Assembly (NCBI RefSeq): GCF_006494425.1
Contig: NZ_VHIV01000009.1
Location: 91,485 to 155,484 of the forward strand
DNA: 64,000 bases
Source of the DNA: Bacillus dicomae
GTDB taxonomy: Bacteria; Bacillota; Bacilli; Bacillales; Bacillaceae_G
Direction of reading: 5' to 3'
The notes beneath the pieces are model-generated. The model made no database searches, was not told the origin of the DNA, and saw only the letters and a list, made by a program, of their open reading frames with translations. Positions within the stretch are counted from its first letter, which is position 1. Each line of letters starts with the position of its first letter. Position numbers and translations under genes: made by a program. Positions 7,884 to 16,490 of this stretch are shown piece by piece.

Positions 7884-10265
7884 TTAGTTACGTAATGGCT
7901 TTCCTTTTACAAGCATGTGCTGCATTCTTGCTTGTGATTTCATCTCACTTACTAAGCTAATAAATGCTTCACGTTCTACATCTAATAAATACTGCTCATC
8001 AACTTCTGTTCCGTACGGCACCTTTCCGCCCGCGATGACATATGCAAGTTTCTTCGCAATATGAAGGTCATACTCTGAAATGTAACCAGATAAATGCATT
8101 GCTTCTGCACCAAGTGCAAGAGTTGCATATCCTGTTTCACCAACAACCGGTATCTTTTTACGGATTGGCGCTTTATAACCAGCTTCATATAAAGCAAGTG
8201 CTTTCTGTTTCGCATCGTATAGTAAGTGATCACCATTCACACTAATACCGTCTTTATCACCTAAGAAGTTATGAGAAACTGCTTCTTGTCCTGAAGTTGA
8301 AACTTTCGCCATTGCGACTGTTTCGAACACTTTATTTGCAACTTTTTGCAGGTCAAACTCTACACCGTTTGCCATTTTATTTAAGTGTTTAATGTATAGC
8401 TCTTTATTACCGCCTCCGCCAGGGATTAAACCAACACCCACTTCTACTAAGCCCATATACGTTTCACTAGAAGCTTGAATGCTAGCAGCTGGTAAACATA
8501 CTTCTGTACCTCCGCCAAGCGTCATACCGTATGGTGCTGCTACAACTGGCTTAGAAGAGTACTTAATTTTCGTCATTGCATCTTGGAAGTTTTTCACAAC
8601 CCACTCAATTTCAAAGTAGTTGTCATCTTGTGCTTCCATTAAAATCATTGCTAAGTTCGCACCAACGCAGAAGTTCTTCGATTGGTTACCGATAACAAGA
8701 CCTTTATAATTCTTTTCTACTTCATCAACAGCGTAGTTAATCATTTGCGTAATATCCATACCGATTGCATTGCTCTTCGAATGGAATTCTAGACAAAGGA
8801 TGCCGTCGCCTAAATCGATTAAGCTCGCTCCGCTATTTTTCTTTAATACACCATTTTTCGCTTTTAATTGCTTAAGAGAAATCGCCTTTTTATTACGTTC
8901 GATTAGCTTATATTCGCCATTATCGTAATAGTAGCTATCTCCGTTATCATGTTTATAGAAAGTAGTGAAACCTTTCTCTAACATTTCTTTCACCCAAGCC
9001 GGAACAACTGCGCCGTTTTCTTCCATCTTTTGAACGGATTTTTCAACGCCAATTGCATCCCAAACTTCAAATGGTCCTTGCTCCCAGCCGAAGCCCCACT
9101 TCATCGCTTGGTCAATTGCAACAATATCGTCAGCAATTTCTTTATGAAGTTTTGCAGAGTATAAAAGAGTTGGTGTAATGATGTTCCATAATAACTCTCC
9201 TGCACGGTCTTTCGCGTATACAAGCGCTTTCAATTTATTCGCTAATCCTTTTTCTTGTTTACTTAACTCTACGGATGCAGCTTTTAATTTTTTACGCGCT
9301 TCGTACTCCATCGTTTCAGGGTTTAATTCTAAAATTTCTTTTCCTTGTTTTAAGAAGAAGCCTTGACCTGTCTTACTTCCAAGCCATTTTTTATCAAGCA
9401 TGTCATGCATGAAAGCTGGTACTTTAAATACATCACGCTCTTCTTCTTGTACGTTTTCATATACGTTATTTGCAACGTGTACGAATGTATCTAAACCGAC
9501 AACATCTAATGTACGGAACGTTGCGCTCTTCGGACGACCAATAAGCGGGCCTGTTACTGAATCAACTTCCCCAATGCTATAACCGCGTTTTACCATCTCT
9601 TGAAGAGTTACTAATAAACCGTACGTACCGATGCGGTTTCCAATAAAGTTTGGTGTATCTTTTGCGATAACAACGCCTTTTCCAAGAACGTCTTCGCCAA
9701 ATAGTTTCATGAAGCTTAATACTTGTGGATCAGTTTCTTTCGTCGGTATTACCTCTAGAAGTTTTAAATATCGTGGTGGGTTAAAAAAGTGTGTGCCTAA
9801 GAAGTGTTTCTGGAAGTCGTCTGAACGACCTTCTGCCATTTTTTCAACTGAAATGCCTGACGTATTCGAGCTTACGATAGAACCCGGTTTACGAACAGCA
9901 TCTACTTTTTCAAATAGTTTCTTTTTAATATCTAAGTTTTCAACTACTACTTCAATAATCCAATCTACATCAGCTAGACGCTCAAGGTCATCTTCTAAGT
10001 TACCTGCTTCAATCAGTGCTAGATTTCCTTTCACTGTCAGAGGAGCTGGTTTTTGCTTTAATAGTTTTTGCAGTGCCGTATTACTAAAACGATTTCTCAC
10101 ACTTTTATGTTCTAATGTAAGTCCCTTCGCTTCTTCTTCTTTCGTAAGCGCAGGTGGTACAATATCAAGCAATAATGTCGGAATACCAATATTAGCTAAG
10201 TGTGCCGCAATTCCTGAACCCATTACGCCTGACCCTAGAACAGCAGCCTTTTTAATTTGGAACAT
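7884..10265 (-). CDS. fadN: 3-hydroxyacyl-CoA dehydrogenase / enoyl-CoA hydratase fusion FadN
   Basis: Bifunctional beta-oxidation enzyme of 793 residues, close to B. subtilis FadN. The N-terminal half holds the NAD-binding GSGVMGSGIAAHLA (about residues 11-24) and the hydroxyacyl-CoA dehydrogenase domain (FLGTHFFNPPRYLKLLEVIP). The C-terminal half is a crotonase domain (NFCVGANLAMILM, ...GMTLGGGTEVCLPA, GLIPGGGGNKELY). First gene of the operon; a FadR-type operator lies 19 bases upstream of its start, and the gene order fadN-fadA-fadE equals that of B. subtilis. Confidence 0.95.
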   Translation of the reverse strand: MFQIKKAAVLGSGVMGSGIAAHLANIGIPTLLLDIVPPALTKEEEAKGLTLEHKSVRNRFSNTALQKLLKQKPAPLTVKGNLALIEAGNLEDDLERLADVDWIIEVVVENLDIKKKLFEKVDAVRKPGSIVSSNTSGISVEKMAEGRSDDFQKHFLGTHFFNPPRYLKLLEVIPTKETDPQVLSFMKLFGEDVLGKGVVIAKDTPNFIGNRIGTYGLLVTLQEMVKRGYSIGEVDSVTGPLIGRPKSATFRTLDVVGLDTFVHVANNVYENVQEEERDVFKVPAFMHDMLDKKWLGSKTGQGFFLKQGKEILELNPETMEYEARKKLKAASVELSKQEKGLANKLKALVYAKDRAGELLWNIITPTLLYSAKLHKEIADDIVAIDQAMKWGFGWEQGPFEVWDAIGVEKSVQKMEENGAVVPAWVKEMLEKGFTTFYKHDNGDSYYYDNGEYKLIERNKKAISLKQLKAKNGVLKKNSGASLIDLGDGILCLEFHSKSNAIGMDITQMINYAVDEVEKNYKGLVIGNQSKNFCVGANLAMILMEAQDDNYFEIEWVVKNFQDAMTKIKYSSKPVVAAPYGMTLGGGTEVCLPAASIQASSETYMGLVEVGVGLIPGGGGNKELYIKHLNKMANGVEFDLQKVANKVFETVAMAKVSTSGQEAVSHNFLGDKDGISVNGDHLLYDAKQKALALYEAGYKAPIRKKIPVVGETGYATLALGAEAMHLSGYISEYDLHIAKKLAYVIAGGKVPYGTEVDEQYLLDVEREAFISLVSEMKSQARMQHMLVKGKPLRN

Positions 10266-10283
10266 CCAATTCTCCCCCTATTC

Positions 10284-10303
10284 TTGAATGAATGCTCATT
10301 CAA
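10284..10303 (-). promoter_or_regulatory. FadR-type operator of fadNAE
   Basis: TTGAATGAATGCTCATTCAA is a near-perfect palindrome matching the Bacillus FadR (TetR-type, acyl-CoA-responsive) box TGAATGAnTAnTCATTCA. It sits between the fadN start and the upstream promoter region. Binding by FadR is inferred; the fadR gene is not in this window. Confidence 0.85.
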
Positions 10304-10502
10304 TTTTTCGACATAAGTCGCAATCAATGAGTGAGCCTCTACTAATAAATATATGATACAGTTTGAATTTTCGCAATATATTTATTGATAAAATTTTCTG
10401 AAATAAATATATTTCTTTCATTTGGCTATGCTATACATGTGTATTTTCTTCATTCAAATGCACTTTTCCTTTTTATAATCTGACGAAACTGGAGGAATAT
10501 AT

Positions 10503-10649
10503 ATGGCAAAACTTAAGAAGAACCCTTCACAAGCTGGAATTAGTGCAGCAAGTGTAACTGGAAACGCTGGTCCAACTGATCGAGGCGTGGAAAAAGGACG
10601 TCAAGGTAATAATCAACAATATAAGAAGCATAATATGGGCGAAAAATAA
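10503..10649 (+). CDS. YuzL family small protein
   Basis: 48-residue basic, hydrophilic protein (MAKLKKNPSQAGISAASVTG, then NAGPTDRGVEKG...) with a strong RBS (GGAGGA). The sequence and the position beside the fad operon match yuzL of B. subtilis. It resembles small spore-associated basic proteins in composition (Asn/Gly/Lys/Gln), but the function is not known. It is divergent from fadN and shares the 237-base intergenic region with it. Confidence 0.8.
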   Translation: MAKLKKNPSQAGISAASVTGNAGPTDRGVEKGRQGNNQQYKKHNMGEK

Positions 10650-10659
10650 CGCTATATTT

Positions 10660-10716
10660 TTGGGCAGAGAACGTGGCATAATGGGTAATGGCTGCTTTTT
10701 CTGCCCAATTTATTTG
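10660..10716 (+). terminator. Possible terminator of yuzL
   Basis: Inverted repeat TTGGGCAGA (10660-10668) / TCTGCCCAA (10700-10708) enclosing 31 bases, followed by TTTATTTG. The long loop and weak T tract leave this uncertain. Confidence 0.4.
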
Positions 10717-10746
10717 TACATATGTAAAACAAAAGAGGGAACGATG

Positions 10747-11586
10747 ATGAAACGAACAATAGTTATGATTGTAATGATTGCTACACTATTTACAGGGATG
10801 ATTTTCTTCTCTTATGCACAAAGACAACAAGCTGTAAGAGCTGATCAACCTAGCATCACTGGGCAATACGGAATTACAATCGATGCAAACACAGGTGAGA
10901 TTTTGTATGGGAAACGTGAAGACGAACGTTCTTATCCGGCTAGTATAGCCAAAATGATGACAACCCTTCTCTTACTAGAGAATGTAAAAGAGGATGAGGA
11001 AATTACCGTTACAGAGAACGCAATTAAAACAGAAAGTCAAAGTAAGAAAATTAAACTTCGTGCTGGGGAAAAGTTAAAACGAGATGAGGCATTAAAACTT
11101 ATGCTTATCATTAGTGCAGATCCAATAGCTGAATCCATCGCAGAACATATCGCAGGATCAAAAAATGAATTTGTAAAAATGATGAATGCTAGAGCGAAGG
11201 AACTTGGTACAAAGCATGCGACTTTCAAAAATGCAAGTGGTGCTGATGCATTAGGAAACAAAGTATCACCATATGACATTGCTATGATTACGAAAGAAGC
11301 ATTAAAGTACCCAGTTGTTTTAGAATATATGAATTCAACGCGTACAACTCTACATACTTCAGAACGCTCTCCACAGATCGCAAACTATGGACGAGAAGAA
11401 CTATATGACGATCCATATGCAATTGGAAGTAAAAGCGGTCTATCAGCACTCGGAAAATATACAGTCGTAACAGTGGATGAGAAAGACGGTAAACGCGTCA
11501 TTAATGTTGTATTATCTTCTACTCGCAAGCAACTATATCCTGATACGAAGAAAATGGCACATTACGCATTTCAGCAATTAAAATAA
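10747..11586 (+). CDS. D-alanyl-D-alanine carboxypeptidase-like protein
   Basis: 279-residue exported penicillin-binding-protein-like serine peptidase that would trim peptidoglycan stem peptides. N-terminal hydrophobic segment (residues 4-24) acts as signal or anchor. Active-site motifs: SxxK as Ser66-Ile-Ala-Lys69 and KTG-box as Lys229-Ser230-Gly231. The second motif, normally SxN, reads Ser123-Ala-Asp125, which is unusual. No C-terminal amphipathic anchor domain as in DacA; the protein is short for the family. Start chosen at 10747 because GAGGG lies seven bases upstream; earlier in-frame starts lack an RBS. Confidence 0.88.
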   Translation: MKRTIVMIVMIATLFTGMIFFSYAQRQQAVRADQPSITGQYGITIDANTGEILYGKREDERSYPASIAKMMTTLLLLENVKEDEEITVTENAIKTESQSKKIKLRAGEKLKRDEALKLMLIISADPIAESIAEHIAGSKNEFVKMMNARAKELGTKHATFKNASGADALGNKVSPYDIAMITKEALKYPVVLEYMNSTRTTLHTSERSPQIANYGREELYDDPYAIGSKSGLSALGKYTVVTVDEKDGKRVINVVLSSTRKQLYPDTKKMAHYAFQQLK

Positions 11587-11616
11587 CCAAGGAGTATTTT
11601 CTCCTTGGTTATTTTT
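11582..11616. terminator. Shared convergent terminator containing both stop codons
   Basis: 13-bp perfect stem AATAACCAAGGAG / CTCCTTGGTTATT with loop TATTTT, followed by T-runs. The TAA of the carboxypeptidase (11584-11586) and the TAA of proline dehydrogenase (11611-11609) both lie inside the stem. Confidence 0.9.
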
Positions 11617-12526
11617 TAACCATACCTTTTAATACGAACGCAACGTTTGCTGGACGCTCTGCTAGACGACGCATGAAGTAGCCATACCAGTCGTTTCCAT
11701 AAGGTACGTAAACACGCATTTTGTAACCTTCTTTTACTAGCTCAAGTTGACGCTCATTACGAATACCATATAACATCTGGAATTCAAATTGGTCTCTTGG
11801 AATGTTGTGTTCTTCAGCAAGTTTTTTCGTATATTCAATAATCGCTTCGTCATGTGAAGCAATTGCAGTATAATTTCCATTTAATAAGTGCATTTTAATA
11901 ATCTTTTTATAATTGTCATCTACATCTTTCTTGTCCGGGAACGCTACTTCTTCAGGTTCTTTATAAGCCCCTTTTACAAGACGTAAATTAGGATTATAAG
12001 CATTTAAATCCTCAATATCTTTTTCTGTACGATATAGATAAGCTTGAATAACAGTACCGATATTATCGTACTCAGACTTTAACTGTTTAAAGATATCAAT
12101 TGTCTTTCCGCAGCGTGTATAATCTTCCATATCAATTGTAACGAACACACCATTTTCTTTTGCAGCTTCTAGAATGCGGCGCATATTGTTCATTACGATT
12201 TCATCAGAGATATCTAATCCCATAGAAGTCATCTTTAAAGAAAGTTGCGAATCAAGACCTTCTCTTCCAATTGCACGGATTGCTTCAATCGATTGGTTAG
12301 CCATTTCATTTGCTTCTGCTTCATTATCAACGAATTCCCCTAAATAATCGATTGTTACGCAAAGTCCTTGCTTGTTCAATTGTTTAATAGCTGCTGTCGC
12401 TAATTCAATTGTCTCCCCTGCGACAAAGCGACCTGCACCAAAGCGTAAACCGTACTTTTTAGCCAGTTTTGTTAGCGCTTTATTTTTAGATAAGAAAAGA
12501 AACGAATTTCGCATTAATTGTTCCAT
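11609..12526 (-). CDS. Proline dehydrogenase
   Basis: FAD-dependent oxidation of proline to pyrroline-5-carboxylate, monofunctional Bacillus type (305 residues from the ATG at 12526 behind AGGGGTGA; longer in-frame starts have no RBS). Family signatures: TIDYLGEFVDNEAEA, VTIDMEDYTRC, LRLVKGAYKEPEEVAF and FEFQMLYGIRNERQ near the end, with the C-terminal YVPYGNDWYGYFMRRLAERP. The B. subtilis gene beside fadNAE is the same family (yusM/fadM). It forms a single-gene unit with a promoter somewhere in the 310-base region upstream. Confidence 0.95.
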   Translation of the reverse strand: MEQLMRNSFLFLSKNKALTKLAKKYGLRFGAGRFVAGETIELATAAIKQLNKQGLCVTIDYLGEFVDNEAEANEMANQSIEAIRAIGREGLDSQLSLKMTSMGLDISDEIVMNNMRRILEAAKENGVFVTIDMEDYTRCGKTIDIFKQLKSEYDNIGTVIQAYLYRTEKDIEDLNAYNPNLRLVKGAYKEPEEVAFPDKKDVDDNYKKIIKMHLLNGNYTAIASHDEAIIEYTKKLAEEHNIPRDQFEFQMLYGIRNERQLELVKEGYKMRVYVPYGNDWYGYFMRRLAERPANVAFVLKGMVKK

Positions 12527-12726
12527 GTAATTCACCCCTATGACTTGATTTATCTGTTTTTTACCCCTCTTCAAAATTATATCATTGTTTAAAATTATTG
12601 GATACAAATAATTATTTAGATAATTTATAAAATACTATAAAAACATTTAAAACCCTATATTCTCGCTTATAAATATGCCTAAAATATTTTTCGACATTTA
12701 GAAAAATGGAGTTTACTAGGCACAAA

Positions 12727-12758
12727 ATAGGCATGTCGAAAATATTCGACATGCCTAT
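12727..12758. repeat. Perfect hairpin in the 12.5-12.8 kb intergenic region
   Basis: 14-bp perfect arms ATAGGCATGTCGAA / TTCGACATGCCTAT with a 4-base loop. A degraded copy of the same motif (GCCTAAAATATTTTTCGACAT) lies about 60 bases to the left. No T tract on either side, so it is more likely a protein site or repeat remnant than a terminator. The 310 bases between 12527 and 12836 hold nothing else that I can name. Confidence 0.55.
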
Positions 12759-12836
12759 AAAATCCTTTATATTCCATGTAAATTATATGAGGATATTAAT
12801 ACAGAAAACTTGAGATTATATTTACCCCAAGTTTTT

Positions 12837-13082
12837 TTATTGCTCATTTCTCTTCTCTTCATTCAGCCTTTTAATATCCGTAATTAACTGCACCATCTCT
12901 TCTTTCGCATCAGGATAAGTCTCATTCCAGTGCTTCACTAAAGCTGGCATCGTCTTAGCTATGTAAGAATACAGCGCCCATTTCTGCACCTGTTCTTTTC
13001 TCTCTTCATTGCTCTCTCCAAGTAATAGTTCCGTGTATTTCTCTAACAACCCGTCAAATTGTTCATTAAACTTTTCACTCAT
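12837..13082 (-). CDS. DUF2573 (YusU-like) protein
   Basis: 81-residue soluble helical protein beginning MSEKFNEQFDGLLEKYTELL with WALYSYIAKTMPALVKHWNE in the middle. I recognise this as the YusU/DUF2573 family, whose B. subtilis member also lies near the yus/fad genes. Function unknown. It follows the thiamine-binding gene with a 48-base gap containing a terminator hairpin, so its expression may depend on read-through. Confidence 0.75.
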   Translation of the reverse strand: MSEKFNEQFDGLLEKYTELLLGESNEERKEQVQKWALYSYIAKTMPALVKHWNETYPDAKEEMVQLITDIKRLNEEKRNEQ

Positions 13083-13101
13083 CTTATCTACCTCCTATAT
13101 G

Positions 13102-13130
13102 AAAAAAGCAGCGAAAATCGCTGCTTTTCT
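13102..13130 (-). terminator. Terminator after the thiamine-binding gene
   Basis: 11-bp stem AAAAGCAGCGA / TCGCTGCTTTT with a 3-base loop, flanked by A/T runs; between the genes at 13131 and 13082. Confidence 0.8.
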
Positions 13131-13433
13131 TTATAATTTTGATCGAACAGAGTTTAATTTTTTCTCCATTGTGCTTACTTTATCACGACGATCATCGATA
13201 CGAATTGTTGTTGCAACGCGCTGTGCACCTTTCGTATATGGAACTTCATGCATTTGTTGAATAACTTCTAGAATGACAGGAAGATCTCCTTCAATAACTG
13301 TATTCATTGGTGTTAATTGATACTTCACGCGATCTGAGTTTTTCTCTAGCACCTTTTGTACTTCTGCTACATATTCACTAACACTTGGATTACCTGTTCC
13401 TACTGGAATAATCGATACGTCAACAATTGCCAT
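13131..13433 (-). CDS. MTH1187/YqgV family thiamine-binding protein
   Basis: 100-residue ferredoxin-like protein (MAIVDVSIIPVGTGNPSVSE ... TPMNTVIEGDLPVILEVIQQ ... RVATTIRIDDRRDK). These conserved stretches define the MTH1187/DUF77 family, small cytoplasmic proteins whose structures bind thiamine or its pyrimidine. No thiamine riboswitch is visible upstream. Good RBS (AGGAGGAAG). Precise cellular role is not established. Confidence 0.88.
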   Translation of the reverse strand: MAIVDVSIIPVGTGNPSVSEYVAEVQKVLEKNSDRVKYQLTPMNTVIEGDLPVILEVIQQMHEVPYTKGAQRVATTIRIDDRRDKVSTMEKKLNSVRSKL

Positions 13434-13512
13434 AGTAGTCTTCCTCCTATACTTGCTTCTTATATATATCCATTGTCTATTTTACCGAAATACGCATCAT
13501 TTTACTAATTTG

Positions 13513-15513
13513 TTATTCCTCTATTTTAAATTGCTCAACCAATCTTTCTAAGTCTCTCATATGCTCCGTCAAGCTTTCCATCGTATGGGCTACCTTTTCT
13601 AGATGGTTCACTTGTGATTCAGTTGCAGCATTTACCTCTTCCGAAACCGCTGCGCTTTCTTGACTCGTACCGGCAATTGTATGCATTACCGCTGTAATTT
13701 CTCCTTGCTCGTGACCGATGTTATGTACCTCTTCTACAATTTGTTCCACTGAAGTACTAATCGTATTTACAACTGACATAATTGTACGGAATTCCGTTTC
13801 TGCCTCTGTCGTAACTGTATTTTGTATATCCGCGATATCTTTCAATTTACTTACAACTTCTACAACTCGCCTTACCTCTACTTGTACATCACCAATCATC
13901 GTCGCAATTTCTACTGTTGCTTCTTTTGATTGTTCCGCTAATTTTCGAACTTCTTCAGCAACAACAGCAAAACCTTTACCTTGTTCGCCTGCACGTGCCG
14001 CCTCGATTGAAGCATTTAAAGCAAGTAAATTCGTTTGATCCGAAATCCCCTTTATAAGCTCTACCACATTTTGAATCGAGCCAACTCTTTGTTCTAACTT
14101 TCCGGATGCTTCCTCTGTATGAACAACAATCGAAGATGATTGACCCCTTGTACGAACTAAATTACGCATCGTATTTAGCCCTTGCTTAGATGCCTCTTCC
14201 GCTTTGCCAGCCACCCCTTTTATTTCACCAACAGAGTTATTCATTTGTTCCACTGACTGCGCCATATTCTCGAGCTGTTCTGAAACTTCATCTACACTAT
14301 TAGCAAGCGTAGAAGCTCCTCCGCTCACATCATCCATTGCCCCTGACACTTCTCTACTAGCAGCTACAGTTTCATTCGTTAAATAATGTAGATTATTCGT
14401 TGATTGCTGCACGGTTGATACACTATTTTTAATTTTACTTACCATTTCATTCATTTGCTCAACCATATGATTAAAATGGTTCGTCAGCTCTCCAACTTCA
14501 TCCTTACTCGTCACCTTCATTTGCAACGTTAAATCACCTTCTGCTACTTTTTGAACGTGATTCGTTAATAGTTGCAGTGGTCTTGCTAATCTTCTTGAGA
14601 ACAAGTATGAAGCTACGATTCCAACGAATAAGCTAATACATGCCATTATAATGACTGTATTTCTCGTACTATTTAATAGCCCATCAATCGTTTCTTTCGG
14701 ATAAACAATCCCAATTTTCCATTTCATCTTATCAAACAATTGACTATAGGCTACTACATCTTTCCCGCCTAATGTCGTCACCGCAAATTTTGTTTCATCT
14801 TTATTCAAACTTTTTAAAAGTGGTTCCTTTGAAACATCTTTTCCTACTTTCTCTGGGTATACAATGGCAATATTTTTATCATTTACGATAAACATTTCTC
14901 CGCCGTTATTATATTGAATATTGTGGAGTAGCTTTTGAATTGTTCCTAATGATACATCCATTGCTACTACCCCTAATACAGATCCATCTTGTCCGACAAT
15001 TGCTTTTGACACTCCAATGCTTAACTTACCTGTCGCAATTTCATATTGTGGTTGTCCCCAAATAATCGATTTTGTATCGGATTCTGATGCTTTATACCAC
15101 TGACGACTTGTTGGATCATACCCTTCAGGTACTTTTCCTCCGTCAGCAAGATTTGCACTCAACGTTTTTTTATCTTTTGTCCCAATGTATACATCTAAAA
15201 TATCAGGATGGTTCTTTTTAAATCTTGAAAACTCTTTTAAAATAAAGCTCTCTTCTTCTGGAGTAACTCCATCTTGTAACATGTTTTGAATATCATCATG
15301 ACTTCCATAATGCCCCATATCTTCTTCAATTCGCTGCATAAATGCAGTTAACTGTTCTGTCACAAGATCCATCGTATTTTGAGAATACTGGTCTAAGGAG
15401 CGCACTTCCTTCTCTTTCTGTAATTGATACATAGCTGTACCTAATATTACGAACATCATAGAAATAAGTACCGAAAATACTACCGCAATTTTTAAACGTA
15501 AACTTCTTAACAT
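13513..15513 (-). CDS. Methyl-accepting chemotaxis protein (dCache type)
   Basis: 666-residue transmembrane chemoreceptor. N-terminal membrane helix ([19 protein letters not shown]), a periplasm-facing dCache-type sensor (about residues 40-280; note [10 protein letters not shown] and [11 protein letters not shown], typical of amino-acid-binding dCache domains), a second helix ([20 protein letters not shown]), HAMP, and the cytoplasmic signalling bundle with the tip [20 protein letters not shown]. Similar to B. subtilis McpA/TlpA type receptors. Start at 15513 behind GGGGGAAG; the longer frame has no RBS. Ligand unknown. Monocistronic. Confidence 0.93.
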   Translation of the reverse strand: MLRSLRLKIAVVFSVLISMMFVILGTAMYQLQKEKEVRSLDQYSQNTMDLVTEQLTAFMQRIEEDMGHYGSHDDIQNMLQDGVTPEEESFILKEFSRFKKNHPDILDVYIGTKDKKTLSANLADGGKVPEGYDPTSRQWYKASESDTKSIIWGQPQYEIATGKLSIGVSKAIVGQDGSVLGVVAMDVSLGTIQKLLHNIQYNNGGEMFIVNDKNIAIVYPEKVGKDVSKEPLLKSLNKDETKFAVTTLGGKDVVAYSQLFDKMKWKIGIVYPKETIDGLLNSTRNTVIIMACISLFVGIVASYLFSRRLARPLQLLTNHVQKVAEGDLTLQMKVTSKDEVGELTNHFNHMVEQMNEMVSKIKNSVSTVQQSTNNLHYLTNETVAASREVSGAMDDVSGGASTLANSVDEVSEQLENMAQSVEQMNNSVGEIKGVAGKAEEASKQGLNTMRNLVRTRGQSSSIVVHTEEASGKLEQRVGSIQNVVELIKGISDQTNLLALNASIEAARAGEQGKGFAVVAEEVRKLAEQSKEATVEIATMIGDVQVEVRRVVEVVSKLKDIADIQNTVTTEAETEFRTIMSVVNTISTSVEQIVEEVHNIGHEQGEITAVMHTIAGTSQESAAVSEEVNAATESQVNHLEKVAHTMESLTEHMRDLERLVEQFKIEE

Positions 15514-15699
15514 CTTCCCCCAGGCATCCCCTTCTCGTTGTATTGTAATTATATTAATCACTATATTAAGTATAATGGATAAAATTAAAAAATTGAAACT
15601 AATTCTCACCTCAATCTGAGTAGAAAACCTACTACCACTTGTGCAAAAACAAATAGTTCATTATCCTTAAAATATAATCTCATTCGTTCGGAGGTAACT

Positions 15700-16458
15700 A
15701 TGTTACAAAAATTCGGTTTCTCACAATATGAAAGCCAAGCTTACGAAGTTGTCGTATCAAGCAACGAGCCATTAGATGCTACAACGATCGTGAAGCATTC
15801 TGGTGTTCCAAAAGCCAAAATATATGAAGTGCTTGCACGCCTAATCGATAAAGGAATGGTAATGGATTCTGTTTCAGAGAAGAAAAAGATGTATACAGCA
15901 TTACCACTCAAGCTAGCAATTGAAAAATTAACGACAGAATTTCAATCCAATATTAAAGAATTAGAGACAACTATATCGAAAAAATCATTTACAGATGACC
16001 GTGTATGGAGCTTAAAAATGCAATCGTCTATTCGCGTTCAAAGTAAAGAACTCATCGAAAGTGCAAAAGAATCGATTCGTATTTCAGCTTGGAACGATAC
16101 TCTTTTAGAATATCTTCCGTTATTAGAAGAAAAGGCAACACAAGGCGTCAAAACCGAGTCCCTTATAGTTGGAAAAGTAGAAACAGACTTGGAAAACATG
16201 CATTTTCTAATCCCAGCGGAAGAGCCTAACGCGCTAGAGCGATACTTACTGCTCATCGTTGACGACCGTGAAATTTTATTTGCTGGCGTAGAACAAGAGT
16301 CATGGCAAGCAATGAAAACAATGTCACAACCATTCGTGAAGTTCTTTACAGAATTTTTCTATCATGACGTTGCACTTGCAAAGATTACTCAGAAACACCA
16401 TGACCTCTTTATGGAAGATGAGGAAATTAAGAGTTTGTTGATGAAGTTGAGATACTAA
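15700..16458 (+). CDS. TrmB family transcriptional regulator
   Basis: 252 residues. Residues 1-70 are the TrmB winged helix-turn-helix (FGFSQYESQAYEVVV...HSGVPKAKIYEVLARLIDKG), followed by a short coiled linker and a C-terminal PLD-like/effector domain as in TrmB sugar sensors. RBS GGAGG is good. It is divergent from the chemoreceptor gene and convergent with the adhesin gene; the targets and effector are unknown. Confidence 0.88.
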   Translation: MLQKFGFSQYESQAYEVVVSSNEPLDATTIVKHSGVPKAKIYEVLARLIDKGMVMDSVSEKKKMYTALPLKLAIEKLTTEFQSNIKELETTISKKSFTDDRVWSLKMQSSIRVQSKELIESAKESIRISAWNDTLLEYLPLLEEKATQGVKTESLIVGKVETDLENMHFLIPAEEPNALERYLLLIVDDREILFAGVEQESWQAMKTMSQPFVKFFTEFFYHDVALAKITQKHHDLFMEDEEIKSLLMKLRY

Positions 16459-16490
16459 AAAAACGCCTCTATTACAAGGCGTTTTTTTCT
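16457..16490. terminator. Convergent terminator
   Basis: AAAAAACGCCT / AGGCGTTTTTTT stem with an 8-base loop; serves the TrmB gene and the converging adhesin gene, whose stop codon directly abuts it. Confidence 0.9.

Noticed and set aside
4762-10265. Horizontal transfer of the fad region
   Set aside because: Gene order and flanking yuzL/proline dehydrogenase/DUF2573 equal the arrangement known in Bacillus; base composition is ordinary.
9631-10287. 218-codon plus-strand frame antisense to fadN
   Set aside because: Runs across the dehydrogenase domain of fadN, Ser-rich composition, no RBS; an antisense shadow.
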